Source: Sphingobacteriaceae bacterium DW12
Lineage (GTDB): Bacteria > Bacteroidota > Bacteroidia > Sphingobacteriales > Sphingobacteriaceae
Length of the DNA stretch: 64,000 bases
NCBI GenBank assembly: GCA_000783305.1
Contig: JROE01000010.1
Location: forward strand, 124,001-188,000
Direction: 5' to 3'
This document shows positions 43,121 through 52,229 of the stretch, piece after piece (the stretch's first letter is position 1; every line of letters starts with the position of its first letter). The translations under genes were made by a program, and so were the position numbers. The notes under the pieces were generated by a model that had not been told where the DNA came from, searched no databases, and saw only the letters and a program-made list of their open reading frames with translations.

Positions 43121-43951
43121 TTATTTGTGGTTAGCAGCGTACGTTTGTACGATTGAGAAACCAGCCTCGTCAATTGAGTAAGTTAATTTGTCGATTTTTG
43201 CAGTCAAGATGTTGTACATAACGATTGCAAAAGTTGAAGTTGCGATACCTGTTGCTGTATTGATAAGGGCCTCAGAGATACCGTTTGCTAATTTAGCTGA
43301 ATCTGGAGCACCACCTGTTGCCAAAGCTGAGAAGGCCTTGATCATACCTGTTACTGTACCCAATAGACCTGTCAATGTACCAATAGAAACTAATGTAGCG
43401 ATAACGTTCAAGTTTTTCTCTAACATTGGCATTTCCAATGCTGTAGTCTCTTCAATTTCTTTTTGGATAGCTACAGCTGATTTTTCAGCATCTAATCCTG
43501 TGTTTGCAGATACATCTTTGTATTTCAACAATCCTGCTTTGATTACGTTCGCTACTGAACCTTTTTGTTTGTCACATTCCGCAATAGCTGTGTCAATATT
43601 ACCACCGTTGATTAATACTTGTACTTTTCTTACGAAGTTTCCAACATTACCAGTACCTGAAGCTTTGTTGATAACGATAAAGCGTTCGATAGAGAATACC
43701 CAAACCATCAAGAACAACCCGATTAGAACCGGTACTACTGCTCCTGCGTGGTAAACCATTCCTAAGTAATTTCCTTGTAGTGGTTGATTTTCTGGGTTTC
43801 CTTCTTGGAAGTTAGATGGAGCTCCCATCACATATTTCCATACGATGAAACCAACAATGAAACAAATGATGATTGCTAAACTTGCAAATAGGGAACCTGA
43901 ATTTCCGCTCTCTTGCTTTGCAGGACTAGTTGTTTTTGGTGCGTTTGCCAT
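43121..43951 (-). CDS. exbB: MotA/TolQ/ExbB proton channel protein
   Basis: A 276-residue inner-membrane protein with four hydrophobic segments (about 24-44, 70-90, 165-190, 215-240). The family motif TLTGLLGTVTGMIKAFSAL and the following GGAPDSAKLANGISEALINTATG are intact. It forms the proton-driven motor with ExbD and TonB. An extra N-terminal helix is normal for the Bacteroidota form. First gene of the operon, with a clear promoter about 95 bases upstream. Confidence 0.94.
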   Translation of the reverse strand: MANAPKTTSPAKQESGNSGSLFASLAIIICFIVGFIVWKYVMGAPSNFQEGNPENQPLQGNYLGMVYHAGAVVPVLIGLFLMVWVFSIERFIVINKASGTGNVGNFVRKVQVLINGGNIDTAIAECDKQKGSVANVIKAGLLKYKDVSANTGLDAEKSAVAIQKEIEETTALEMPMLEKNLNVIATLVSIGTLTGLLGTVTGMIKAFSALATGGAPDSAKLANGISEALINTATGIATSTFAIVMYNILTAKIDKLTYSIDEAGFSIVQTYAANHK

Positions 43952-44392
43952 TTTTACTAAATTTTAGATTTTTTACTGTTGTTTAATATAATGTTTAATT
44001 CAATTATGTGCAATTCAATTCTCTATTTGTTGTCCATATGAGAAACAAATATAGCATTTTGTAGTAAAAACAAAATTAATGCTGCATTAAAATACAATTT
44101 ATTAAATTCTGCATTTAACTTTGAACTCTAATTACGAACAATCCATCAGCAGAATCATTGTCCATCAGTCTTATCATGTCAAAGCCATGCGTAATGCTGT
44201 AATATTTTACAATGAAAACCATTTTTTTTTTGATATCCAAATTAATAAATCATTAAGTGTTAAAAATAAGTAAGTGGTTACTCACAGCAATCTTTCAAAT
44301 ACCAAGTGTTTTTTTAACGTCAAATTATGTGTTATATTATATCAAGGCCGTTACAAATACCAACAAACAAACGAAGAACCAAGGCTAAACCA
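43952..44392. other. Intergenic region upstream of exbB
   Basis: Between exbB and the SUI1-like gene, both on the minus strand. It is A/T-rich and contains the exbB promoter. Beyond that I see no gene, no stable hairpin and no terminator for the upstream gene, apart from scattered T-runs. Confidence 0.6.
44046..44074 (-). promoter_or_regulatory. Promoter of the exbB operon
   Basis: On the minus strand TTTG (44071-44074), 17-base spacer, TATATTTG (44046-44053), an exact TAnnTTTG. The mRNA leader would be about 90 bases. Confidence 0.6.
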
Positions 44393-44743
44393 CTATCCAC
44401 CAACCACTTTGACTTTATACCCTTCTGCGTTCAATAATTCAACTATTTTTTGTTTAAAATCTCCTTGTACCATTATTTCACCATTCTTAGCTGTACCCCC
44501 TACTCCACATTTTTGTTTGAGCTTCTTGCCTAGAATTTCCAAATCGGACTCAGCACCGATGAAACCAGCAACAATTGTAACAACTTTACCCTTTCTCATC
44601 TTCTTATCCAACATCACTTTGAGCTGTTGTTTGTTTGGGGGCAATGTATCAGCCTCCTCGGCTAACTCTCCCCCTTGATACTCAAAGTCATCAGAGGTAG
44701 AATATACTATTCCTTCAAATCGTTGTTTCTTTTGTTTACTCAT
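44393..44743 (-). CDS. SUI1/eIF1-like translation factor (YciH family)
   Basis: A 116-residue basic protein. The C-terminal 70 residues match the SUI1 fold: KVMLDKKMRKGKVVTIVAGF, LKQKCGVGGTAKNGEIMVQG (the KxGxGGTxKxGxIxxQG signature) and KIVELLNAEGYKVKVVGG. YciH-type proteins affect start-codon selection or resemble eIF1; their precise role in bacteria is unsettled. It lies 9 bases after the lipid kinase gene and is probably co-transcribed. Confidence 0.9.
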   Translation of the reverse strand: MSKQKKQRFEGIVYSTSDDFEYQGGELAEEADTLPPNKQQLKVMLDKKMRKGKVVTIVAGFIGAESDLEILGKKLKQKCGVGGTAKNGEIMVQGDFKQKIVELLNAEGYKVKVVGG

Positions 44744-44752
44744 AATACTAAT

Positions 44753-45631
44753 TTAGCAAATTATTCGAAGTGACTTAGGTAAAATTTTGATATCCAATTT
44801 TTTTCCTAGTTCAAAAGGCTCACCATCTACATGCGCCGCACCATCCTGCTCGCGCTCGATATAAATCTCCTTTCCGGGAATAATCTCGACATATTCAGAT
44901 TGATCGGCAGATTTATTGAAAAGGTGAAAAACCATCATTGGCAATGTATAAAGCGGGAATTTATGCACAATACAGACATCCAGCAATCCGTCATTAACCG
45001 ACGCTTGTGGAGCAATATAAGCGTTATTGCCATATTGCGGAGAATTGGCCACGCTAATCATAAAAGCCTCACGTTCATATGGCACTCCGTCAATGGTGAG
45101 CTTGTATGTGCAGGGCTTATAATTTGTCAATACGTTGATAACGGATTTTAAATAGCCGATTGGCCCTCTGATATTTTCATTTGCAAATCGATCGCTAACG
45201 GATGCATCAAAACCAATTCCTGCAATATTGAAAAAATTCCGACCATTAATAATTCCAGAATCCACTTCGACTGATTCAAATCGATTCAACCTCCTCAGTG
45301 CCGCACTTTCATTCATAGGAATTCCCAAATAAAGGGCAAGGCCATTCCCAGAGCCTTCGGGAATAATCCCTAATGGGATCCCAGAACCGACCAATGCTGA
45401 CCCCAGCTCATTGATGGTGCCGTCCCCTCCGACAGCAACTACCGCATCATAGCCCTCTTGAATGGCTTTCAAACCCAATTCATATGCGTGATTGGGGTGA
45501 TTTGTCTGTTGAAAAGTAGGATTAAACTTCTCTAAATCTAAAACTTCCAACACCTGCTTATTGAATGCAGTCTTCCTTCGTCCTCCGGAGATAGGGTTGA
45601 TTACAAATAATATTCGCTTTCTTTCGGCCAT
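44753..45631 (-). CDS. Diacylglycerol/lipid kinase family protein
   Basis: A 292-residue kinase of the DAGK catalytic domain family (YegS/BmrU type). Marks: FVINPISGGRRKT, VVAVGGDGTINELGSAL (GGDGT nucleotide loop), IIPEGSGNGLALYLGIP, GIGFDASVSDRFA and QDGAAHVDGEPFE (metal/nucleotide end motif). It phosphorylates a lipid alcohol with ATP. Whether the substrate is diacylglycerol, sphingoid base or another lipid is open; sphingolipids occur in Sphingobacterium, so a sphingosine-kinase-like role is thinkable, but inferred. Confidence 0.88.
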   Translation of the reverse strand: MAERKRILFVINPISGGRRKTAFNKQVLEVLDLEKFNPTFQQTNHPNHAYELGLKAIQEGYDAVVAVGGDGTINELGSALVGSGIPLGIIPEGSGNGLALYLGIPMNESAALRRLNRFESVEVDSGIINGRNFFNIAGIGFDASVSDRFANENIRGPIGYLKSVINVLTNYKPCTYKLTIDGVPYEREAFMISVANSPQYGNNAYIAPQASVNDGLLDVCIVHKFPLYTLPMMVFHLFNKSADQSEYVEIIPGKEIYIEREQDGAAHVDGEPFELGKKLDIKILPKSLRIIC

Positions 45632-46104
45632 ACAGGTTTCTCTTAAACTTTTACCGGATAAAGATAGACAAAAGCCCCTATATTAGGCGAAAGGATGTAC
45701 AATATCAAGTCACTTTCATATCTATTTGATTCGTTCTCCAATTGCGACAGACCCTACTTGATTTGTGGGATGGAATATCAAACGATTTTTCATTCGTGTT
45801 TGTGCAATCTATACTATAGGGGTATTTCAAGTGTTCACGCCATTCGAAAAAGAATATTCAAATCCTTGCTTTAGACTAACGGTTTCATTTTGACTTGCTG
45901 ACTACAAAATTGAATTTTAAAATTCGGTAAAGAGTCGTAGATTTGCGCAACAATTTGTGGATTGATTTGCGTCAATGGATAATATTCCATGACTGGAGAT
46001 TGCAACCACAGTAAAAAAGTGCTAAGACCTATCAACTTCTGTGTTTTTCACTTATCTGTGATTTTTTTCCCTTGCCGAATCATCTTACATTAATTAAGAT
46101 ACTT
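45632..46104. other. Intergenic region with metK leader
   Basis: Divergent space between the lipid kinase (minus) and metK (plus), 473 bases. It contains the metK promoter at 45915-45945 and a leader of about 155 bases. A short imperfect dyad (ATGGA/TCCAT) lies in the leader. I see no SAM riboswitch core of the known types and no open reading frame worth calling. The left half is unannotated. Confidence 0.5.
45915..45945 (+). promoter_or_regulatory. Promoter of metK
   Basis: TTTT (45915-45918), exact 19-base spacer, TAGATTTG (45938-45945), a full TAnnTTTG match. Transcription from here gives a 5' leader of about 155 bases. Confidence 0.55.
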
Positions 46105-47358
46105 ATGGCTTATTTATTTACTTCAGAATCGGTCTCAGAAGGACACCCAGACAAAGTTGCCGATCAAATTTCAGATGCTTTAATAGACAACTTTCTTGCT
46201 TGGGATGAGGATGCGCGTGTTGCCATCGAGACACTTGTGACTACAGGTCAAGTGGTACTTGCCGGCGAAGTTAAATCCAAGATATATTTAGATGTGCAGA
46301 AAATTGCCCGCAATGTAATCGAAAAGATAGGTTACACCAAGTCCGCGTACATGTTTGAAGCGAATTCCTGTGGCGTATTATCTGCTATTCATGAGCAGTC
46401 TGCAGATATTAACCAAGGAGTGGACCGCAAGTCAAAACAAGACCAAGGAGCTGGAGATCAAGGAATCATGTTCGGATATGCAACCAACGAAACGGAGAAC
46501 TACATGCCTCTAGCGCTTGACCTATCTCATCGATTGTTGTATGAACTTGCGGCCTTGCGCCGAGAGAACGAAGAAATTACATATTTACGTCCCGATGCAA
46601 AATCTCAGGTGACCTTAGAATATGACAGTCACCACAAACCTGTCCGCATCGATACAATCGTCATTTCGACTCAACATGACGACTTCGATGAAGAGTCTGC
46701 AATGTTGAAAAAAATCACGGAAGATATCAAAGCTATATTGATCCCTCGAGTGAAAGAACAGCTCAAACCCGAGTTACAACTTTTATTTGATGACAACATC
46801 AAGTTTCATATCAATCCTACAGGCAAATTTGTCATTGGAGGCCCACATGGTGATACAGGCTTGACAGGAAGAAAAATTATTGTAGATACCTACGGTGGTA
46901 AAGGGGCGCATGGTGGAGGCGCTTTTTCCGGAAAAGACCCATCCAAAGTAGATCGTTCAGCAGCATACGCCACACGTCACATTGCCAAAAACCTAGTAGC
47001 TGCTGGGGTAGCAGAAGAAATCCTCGTGCAGGTGTCCTATGCTATTGGAGTAAAAGATCCAATGGGAATCTATGTCAACACGTATGGAACAAGCAAAGTG
47101 AATTTATCAGATGGACAGATTGCGCAAGAAATAGCAAATCTATTCGATATGACGCCATACGGTATTGAAACTAGGCTCGGGCTTCGCAACCCAATATACT
47201 CGGAGACGGCAGCATACGGTCACATGGGTAGAACGCCACTGACCGTCACTAAGACGTTTGAAAATAGCAATGGTGAGCAGAAAGTTGTCGAAGTCAACCT
47301 GTTCACTTGGGAAAAATTAGATTACGTAGATAAAATAAAAGAAGCTTTCAAGCTTTGA
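46105..47358 (+). CDS. metK: S-adenosylmethionine synthetase
   Basis: A 417-residue enzyme making SAM from methionine and ATP. ATG 46105 (MAYLFTSESVSEGHPDKVAD) is the family start; an extension to 46072 is not. Signatures: GHPDKV (ATP phosphates), GAGDQGIMFGYA (first metK signature) and GGGAFSGKDPSKVDRSAAY (second). The length is slightly above E. coli MetK (384), which is normal in Bacteroidota. It is monocistronic, with a promoter far upstream and a strong terminator. Confidence 0.97.
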   Translation: MAYLFTSESVSEGHPDKVADQISDALIDNFLAWDEDARVAIETLVTTGQVVLAGEVKSKIYLDVQKIARNVIEKIGYTKSAYMFEANSCGVLSAIHEQSADINQGVDRKSKQDQGAGDQGIMFGYATNETENYMPLALDLSHRLLYELAALRRENEEITYLRPDAKSQVTLEYDSHHKPVRIDTIVISTQHDDFDEESAMLKKITEDIKAILIPRVKEQLKPELQLLFDDNIKFHINPTGKFVIGGPHGDTGLTGRKIIVDTYGGKGAHGGGAFSGKDPSKVDRSAAYATRHIAKNLVAAGVAEEILVQVSYAIGVKDPMGIYVNTYGTSKVNLSDGQIAQEIANLFDMTPYGIETRLGLRNPIYSETAAYGHMGRTPLTVTKTFENSNGEQKVVEVNLFTWEKLDYVDKIKEAFKL

Positions 47359-47371
47359 TAACACAATACCG

Positions 47372-47406
47372 AAAAAAGAAGCCTCCAAGATAGGCTTCTT
47401 TTTTTT
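47372..47406 (+). terminator. Terminator of metK
   Basis: Perfect stem of 13 bp (AAAAAAGAAGCCT, 47372-47384, and its complement from 47392), 7-base loop, ending in a run of T to 47406, 13 bases past the metK stop. Confidence 0.9.
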
Positions 47407-47462
47407 GATATAATTCCTCTTTTATCCCTATCTTTAATGTATACAGCAAAACCTTCAAAACG

Positions 47463-47867
47463 ATGAAAAGAAGAACATTTATCCAATCTACCGCTAGTTT
47501 AATCGGCACTACGGCATTGACCACTACGGTATCTGCGGATAGCAATAACGTCGTCAAACCTCAAATCGTACATTCGGTATATTTTTGGCTGAAAGAAGGG
47601 TCAACAGAAAAAGAAATCACCGCCTTCGCAGCTTTTTTCGAAGCGCTCAAAACAATACCCAATGTCGTAAGTTTAAAATATGGCCGACCGGCTCCGACCA
47701 ACCCTAGGCCTGTCGTGGATCAAACTTGGACATACAATCTAATTGTTGTATTTGACCATATGGACCATATCAACACCTATGAAAATCATCCTATACACTT
47801 AAAGGCTATAAAAGATTATAGTAGCAATTGGACTAAAGTAGTCGTATATGATACGCTATTAGATTAA
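47463..47867 (+). CDS. Exported Dabb (stress-responsive A/B barrel) domain protein
   Basis: A 134-residue protein with a Tat-like leader (KRRTFIQSTASLIGTTAL) and cleavage probably near VSADS. Residues about 33-130 form one Dabb domain: PQIVHSVYFWLKEG, then VVSLKYGRPAP, and YNLIVVFDHMDHINTYENHP with HLKAIKDY. Dabb proteins are small ferredoxin-like alpha-beta barrels that dimerise, with various stress or polyketide-cyclising roles; the function here is unknown. The twin arginine suggests export in folded form. The end overlaps the end of the convergent DUF58 gene by 9 bases. Confidence 0.85.
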   Translation: MKRRTFIQSTASLIGTTALTTTVSADSNNVVKPQIVHSVYFWLKEGSTEKEITAFAAFFEALKTIPNVVSLKYGRPAPTNPRPVVDQTWTYNLIVVFDHMDHINTYENHPIHLKAIKDYSSNWTKVVVYDTLLD

Positions 47868-49190
47868 TCCTCGAGCTTTAATCTCCAAATATTTGTTAAT
47901 CGAATTAATCGTCAACTGCTCAGGCGCCGTATAAATGGTCTGAATCCCATGGCGATGTAGCTCCTGTATAATCAGGCTCTTCTCGTAAACGAATTTTTCG
48001 GCTATAATTTGGTTGTATATATCAATGGTACGGTGTCCTGCCTCCTTGGCCATTTGAATTAATTCTGTATTCTTAAAAACGACAACAACGATGATGTGTG
48101 TCTTATTCAACATCTTTAGATAGGCTATCTGTCTATTAAGGCTATCCTGCGTTTCAAAATTCGTGTAGACAAAGATAAGTGAACGCTTATTGATATGCTT
48201 GTTGGCAAAGGTATACAGATTCCCAAATTCAGACTCTTCAAATAGGGTATTGATACCATAAAGAGCCTCCGAAATCTTTTGCATTTGTTTATTCCGCTTC
48301 TCTGGGGGAATATGATTACCCACATGCTTTGAAAAGGTCAACATTCCCGCCCTGTCCTCTTTGAGAATCGCGGCATTAGAGAGCACCAATGTCGCATTTA
48401 TCGCATAATCCAATAAAGTCATCTCTTCAAAAGGCATACGCATCACCCTCCCCACATCGATGAAAGCGTAGATGGGTTGTGATTTCTCTTCTTGATACTG
48501 ATTGACCATGAGCTTCTTATGCTTTGCAGAAGCTTTCCAATTCATAAATCTATACTCATCGCCCCGCACATATTCGCGAACATGGTCAAACTCCAGGGTA
48601 GACCCAATCTTTCTGATGCGTTTCACACCCAATTCTTTCAACCGATCGGTGGTAGCCATCAATTGATATTTACGCATCTGTATAAACGAAGGGTAACAAG
48701 GAATGGAAAGCGGCTGCTCTAACACAAACTTTCTTTCAAAAAACCCCAAATGCCTGATCAGTGCATGGCAACGGTTGAAAATGTATATCCCCCGTGTTGT
48801 TGGGCGAAGTTGGTAAGTAAGGTGTTTGTGCAATTGGGGGCGAAGGGAAAAACTAAATTCATTTTTCCGAACTTGCAATTGTATGGGATATTCCTCCAGT
48901 ACCCGAACACGCACAGCAATGGGGTAAGTGCTGAAAACCTCCAACTCGAAGGTATTTAAGTCCCCATTGGACAGTTTTTCTGGATATTTGCGCGTTAGAA
49001 AAACACTATTCTTACCAAAATGTAGAAACAGAATATCCCAGATACAGGCTACAAAAAGCAACCAAAATACAGCTGTAGCGCCCCATATAAAAAGGGGCAT
49101 AAAAAAAGAAGCTGCAAACAGGAAAGCCATTCCCAAAAGGGAGTAGAAAAACTGGTTGGTAAAATAGAGTCTTCTTATAAATGTTATCAT
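47859..49190 (-). CDS. DUF58 domain protein (MoxR-associated)
   Basis: A 443-residue protein with two hydrophobic helices at the N-terminus (about 13-55), then a beta-rich domain, and the DUF58 motif FDHVREYVRGDEYRFMNWKA at about 200-220. The following region (YAFIDVGRVMRMPFEEMTLL to FVYTNFE) resembles a von Willebrand A fold with a degenerate metal site. DUF58 proteins are almost always encoded next to MoxR ATPases and probably form chaperone-like complexes that work on membrane or exported proteins; the target is unknown. It overlaps the MoxR stop by 4 bases (ATGA) and is the last gene of the operon. No terminator follows. Confidence 0.9.
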   Translation of the reverse strand: MITFIRRLYFTNQFFYSLLGMAFLFAASFFMPLFIWGATAVFWLLFVACIWDILFLHFGKNSVFLTRKYPEKLSNGDLNTFELEVFSTYPIAVRVRVLEEYPIQLQVRKNEFSFSLRPQLHKHLTYQLRPTTRGIYIFNRCHALIRHLGFFERKFVLEQPLSIPCYPSFIQMRKYQLMATTDRLKELGVKRIRKIGSTLEFDHVREYVRGDEYRFMNWKASAKHKKLMVNQYQEEKSQPIYAFIDVGRVMRMPFEEMTLLDYAINATLVLSNAAILKEDRAGMLTFSKHVGNHIPPEKRNKQMQKISEALYGINTLFEESEFGNLYTFANKHINKRSLIFVYTNFETQDSLNRQIAYLKMLNKTHIIVVVVFKNTELIQMAKEAGHRTIDIYNQIIAEKFVYEKSLIIQELHRHGIQTIYTAPEQLTINSINKYLEIKARGLI

Positions 49191-50179
49191 CGTGGAATTT
49201 CTACACCATCAACAATTTGCTTAATCATATATTCAGTCGTAAATCCCTCCATCTCCTTCTCTGGCGTTAGCATGACCCGATGACCTAAGATTGCAGGCGC
49301 TACATATTTTACATCGTCTGGTGTAATAAAGTCTCGCCCCAAAAGAGCGGCAGAAGATTTTGACGCCTCGAGAATAGCAATCGAGGCCCGAGGAGAGGCG
49401 CCCAATGTAAGGTTAGGATTGACCCTCGTTTGCACGATAATCTGGGCAATATAGTTCAATACCTCTTCATGGGCGTACACTGCCTTTACGATATTTTGAA
49501 AAGCGATAATCTCATCACCGGTAACAACGGGATGTACCAGGGCTTCTTTATCGCCTGCTTTCTGCGCTTGATGTTCCTGTAAGATTCTCAATTCATGGCT
49601 GAACTCCGGATAATTGATGACAATCTTAAAAAGAAAACGATCTAACTGAGCTTCGGGAAGACGATAAGTACCTTCATGCTCAATAGGATTTTGTGTCGCA
49701 AATACAAGAAAAGGGCTAGGCATGCGGTACGTATGTCCGTCTACAGTGACCTGCTGCTCAGACATACACTCGAATAATGAGGCCTGTGTCTTAGCTGGAG
49801 CGCGATTAATCTCGTCGATTAGAATGATGTTGCCAAAAATCGGTCCACGCTTAAATTCAAATTCATTGGACTTGAGATCTAATATGGAGGAACCCGTTAC
49901 ATCCGAGGGCATCAAATCAGGGGTAAATTGAATCCGTTTGAACTCGCTTTGGATGCTTTTGGCAATCAATTTTGCAGTAAGGGTCTTCGCAACCCCAGGC
50001 AAGCCCTCGATCAATGAATGCCCAGATGTCAAAATCGACATCAACAACATATTGATGACTTGATCCTGGCCTACGATTACCTTTTTAACTTCACGCTTCA
50101 CGCCTTCCATTTTTTCCTGTAGCCCAGATAGGTCTAAGCGACTTTCAAAATCAGGCATATATCTTTCTAATCCACTCAT
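49187..50179 (-). CDS. MoxR-family AAA+ ATPase
   Basis: A 330-residue AAA+ protein. Walker A at 59-66 (GLPGVAKT), Walker B at 117-126 (NIILIDEINR), sensor and MoxR marks ATQNPIEHEGTYRLPEAQLDRF, then the lid domain with LGASPRASIAILEASKSSA. MoxR ATPases act as chaperones for metal-cofactor insertion or complex assembly and are paired with vWA/DUF58 proteins. It overlaps DUF58 and DUF4350-like by 4 bases each. Confidence 0.96.
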   Translation of the reverse strand: MSGLERYMPDFESRLDLSGLQEKMEGVKREVKKVIVGQDQVINMLLMSILTSGHSLIEGLPGVAKTLTAKLIAKSIQSEFKRIQFTPDLMPSDVTGSSILDLKSNEFEFKRGPIFGNIILIDEINRAPAKTQASLFECMSEQQVTVDGHTYRMPSPFLVFATQNPIEHEGTYRLPEAQLDRFLFKIVINYPEFSHELRILQEHQAQKAGDKEALVHPVVTGDEIIAFQNIVKAVYAHEEVLNYIAQIIVQTRVNPNLTLGASPRASIAILEASKSSAALLGRDFITPDDVKYVAPAILGHRVMLTPEKEMEGFTTEYMIKQIVDGVEIPR

Positions 50180-51384
50180 ATCATATTTGATTTGGTTTTA
50201 AACTCTTCTATTTTATAATGTAATGTCTTCAAATCATCTAATGTAAGACCACGTCGGGTACGATAGCTTGAAATTAAAGCCATCAGCTCTTGAGTATCTT
50301 CAAGAGGCACTCCCGACTTAAGTGCCAAACTTCTGACGAATTTTTCGTCCTCCATATCCATAGTGTCTAAGTGAAAAGACCGTCTCACGTCGAATAAAAA
50401 ATAATCAATTTTCTTATCCACCATATTTCCAGGCTCGCCGTTCTCATAATACAGCGTTGCAATGGTTTTGGCAAACTCTTTGGAGAGATTGGGTTCTGGT
50501 TCTACAATTTCAACGGCTTGTTGCTCACGCTTACTCTTAAACACTAAAAATAATAACAAGCCAAATAACAATAAGTACCAAGCTTCTCTCAACCCTTGAT
50601 GTGAAAGAATCATCCGTAGAGGGGTATCTGCTTGTCCTTCCTGATAATGACTATCGTACCAGATAATATCTTTTGCAGTCAACGTTTTTAACGCTGCTGA
50701 GGCATACTCATAATTATTCCGTTTGAGCATGTAATAATTTGTAAACACTTCAGGTTCTAGATGCAGATATACCTTCCCTTTGCCCCACGAAATCTGTACA
50801 AAATTGGGCATGGCATGCTGCTGTACAGACGCAGTACCAACGATGCTAATATTCGTACTATCGATTAAATCAAAGATATTAGTATATTCTATTTTGTCAT
50901 ATTTTAATCTTTTGCCCTTATAGCCAAGCGAAAAACTTACATCTTCGAAAAGCAAATTGGATGATATTTTGAACGCGTCTAGATTCGTAGCCGAAAGCTT
51001 CAATGTATCCAACAGCTCGGCATCAAAGTCTTTGCTTGAAATAAAAACCTCTCCGCCACTGGCCGCAAATTCCAAAAGTTTTTTGGCAGCCGTGGCACCC
51101 ACATGAAAATAATCGTCAATGTAAATAAATGCCGTTTGGTCATTTACAAGCGTATCCTCCTCCAAGAGTTCATATATAGATTTTTTGGTATCAGTGATAC
51201 TGACCTTATTCCCCAAGATATGGGCAAGCTCTTCTCGTGCAACATACAATCCGTACGGAATCTTGTCCCGCTGATTATAGGTTTTGGCCCAATCAATAGG
51301 TTTTTTACTGATGGCGTCAATGATACCAATCGTGAGCAAGACCAACAGGACTATCCATATACCGAATTTGCTATTATTTGTCAT
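50176..51384 (-). CDS. DUF4350-like membrane protein
   Basis: A 402-residue protein with one membrane helix near the N-terminus (about 9-26) and one at about 272-290. The region between is likely periplasmic, with a GATase1/Rhodanese-like alpha-beta look (QTAFIYIDDYFHVG, GGEVFISSKDFD), as in DUF4350. The C-terminus is cytosolic and helical (FAKTIATLYYENGEPGNMV; LDDLKTLHYKIEEF). ATG 51384 gives a 4-base ATGA overlap with the upstream stop; an ATG 6 bases before it is also possible. Function unknown; it belongs to the MoxR cluster. Confidence 0.8.
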   Translation of the reverse strand: MTNNSKFGIWIVLLVLLTIGIIDAISKKPIDWAKTYNQRDKIPYGLYVAREELAHILGNKVSITDTKKSIYELLEEDTLVNDQTAFIYIDDYFHVGATAAKKLLEFAASGGEVFISSKDFDAELLDTLKLSATNLDAFKISSNLLFEDVSFSLGYKGKRLKYDKIEYTNIFDLIDSTNISIVGTASVQQHAMPNFVQISWGKGKVYLHLEPEVFTNYYMLKRNNYEYASAALKTLTAKDIIWYDSHYQEGQADTPLRMILSHQGLREAWYLLLFGLLLFLVFKSKREQQAVEIVEPEPNLSKEFAKTIATLYYENGEPGNMVDKKIDYFLFDVRRSFHLDTMDMEDEKFVRSLALKSGVPLEDTQELMALISSYRTRRGLTLDDLKTLHYKIEEFKTKSNMI

Positions 51385-52229
51385 GCCCATTTCATTTGAA
51401 ATTCACTGAATAAAACGGTATACTTTTCATACTCAGCTTTCGATATTGGAAAACTGCCAAACCAAACGTGATTAAACAAATTGCTGCATAGCTCAAAATC
51501 TCTTCTCAACTCGACGTTTTCCATCGCTGCCATAAGCTCTATGGAACTCTTGGTGTGACTCCATTCAATTAAACCCTTATTAGCCAAAAGTTGGATATTA
51601 AGCAAATTTTGATAGCGGATAGCCAAAGCATAATCTTCATCACGAAGAGCTTGATCTATAAAAGTCTTCACGTCCACTCGCAAAAGATTGCGCTCTACAA
51701 ATTCGACACCCGTCATATCCTCATGCTCTTCAGTATGCTTAATGTAAACCTTTCGACCAGTAAAGATTAATCGATAGATGATCAATACGAGCAATAAAGC
51801 GCCAACAGCTCCTAGAACCTTATAGAACCAGTCAGGATTACGAAAATAAAAATCAGGAAATAGGGAGTTCAGAAAGTTGTTAACCCGTCGCTTTAGCCGA
51901 TCCCAAAACCCAATTTTATCGGATATTTTTTCGATATAAAGAAAATCATCCGTTTGGTAGTGCGCAAAGGCAGTGTCAAATTCATGCGGTTGCACCTTGT
52001 GGATATGTGGCACATAAGGCACGGCATCGTAGTGACCCTTTTCCCAATAGGGGTGGGTATTATAGTTAACAATCGTGGTATCTGTATCTGGGTCTAGCAC
52101 TAAGTCATCCAGCACAACCTCTTCACTACTTTCGGCTTGGGCACTATCAGTGGTCTGCGCACAACCAATCCAAGGTAGGCCGAGCATCAACAATGTAAGT
52201 ACACCTATATACATCTCCCTAATGACCAT
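51381..52229 (-). CDS. DUF4129-like exported membrane protein
   Basis: A 282-residue protein with an N-terminal signal (IGVLTLLMLGLPWIGCAQ; a lipobox at Cys is possible), a polar periplasmic stretch rich in acidic residues, one central helix (about 142-160: VLGAVGALLLVLIIYRLIF), and a cytosolic C-terminal domain (VEFVERNLLRVDVKTFIDQA, ALAIRYQNLLNIQLLANKG, FNHVWFGSFPISKAEYEK) similar to DUF4129. The latter fold resembles a small helical domain seen in MoxR/transglutaminase operons. Start and stop overlap both neighbours (11 and 4 bases). Confidence 0.75.
   Translation of the reverse strand: MVIREMYIGVLTLLMLGLPWIGCAQTTDSAQAESSEEVVLDDLVLDPDTDTTIVNYNTHPYWEKGHYDAVPYVPHIHKVQPHEFDTAFAHYQTDDFLYIEKISDKIGFWDRLKRRVNNFLNSLFPDFYFRNPDWFYKVLGAVGALLLVLIIYRLIFTGRKVYIKHTEEHEDMTGVEFVERNLLRVDVKTFIDQALRDEDYALAIRYQNLLNIQLLANKGLIEWSHTKSSIELMAAMENVELRRDFELCSNLFNHVWFGSFPISKAEYEKYTVLFSEFQMKWA

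Noticed and set aside
43188..43754. 188-codon plus-strand frame opposite exbB
   Set aside because: Antisense by-product of the exbB codon usage; no family and no promoter.
45938..46104. SAM riboswitch in front of metK
   Set aside because: No match by eye to known SAM-binding cores; kept only as an unexplained leader.
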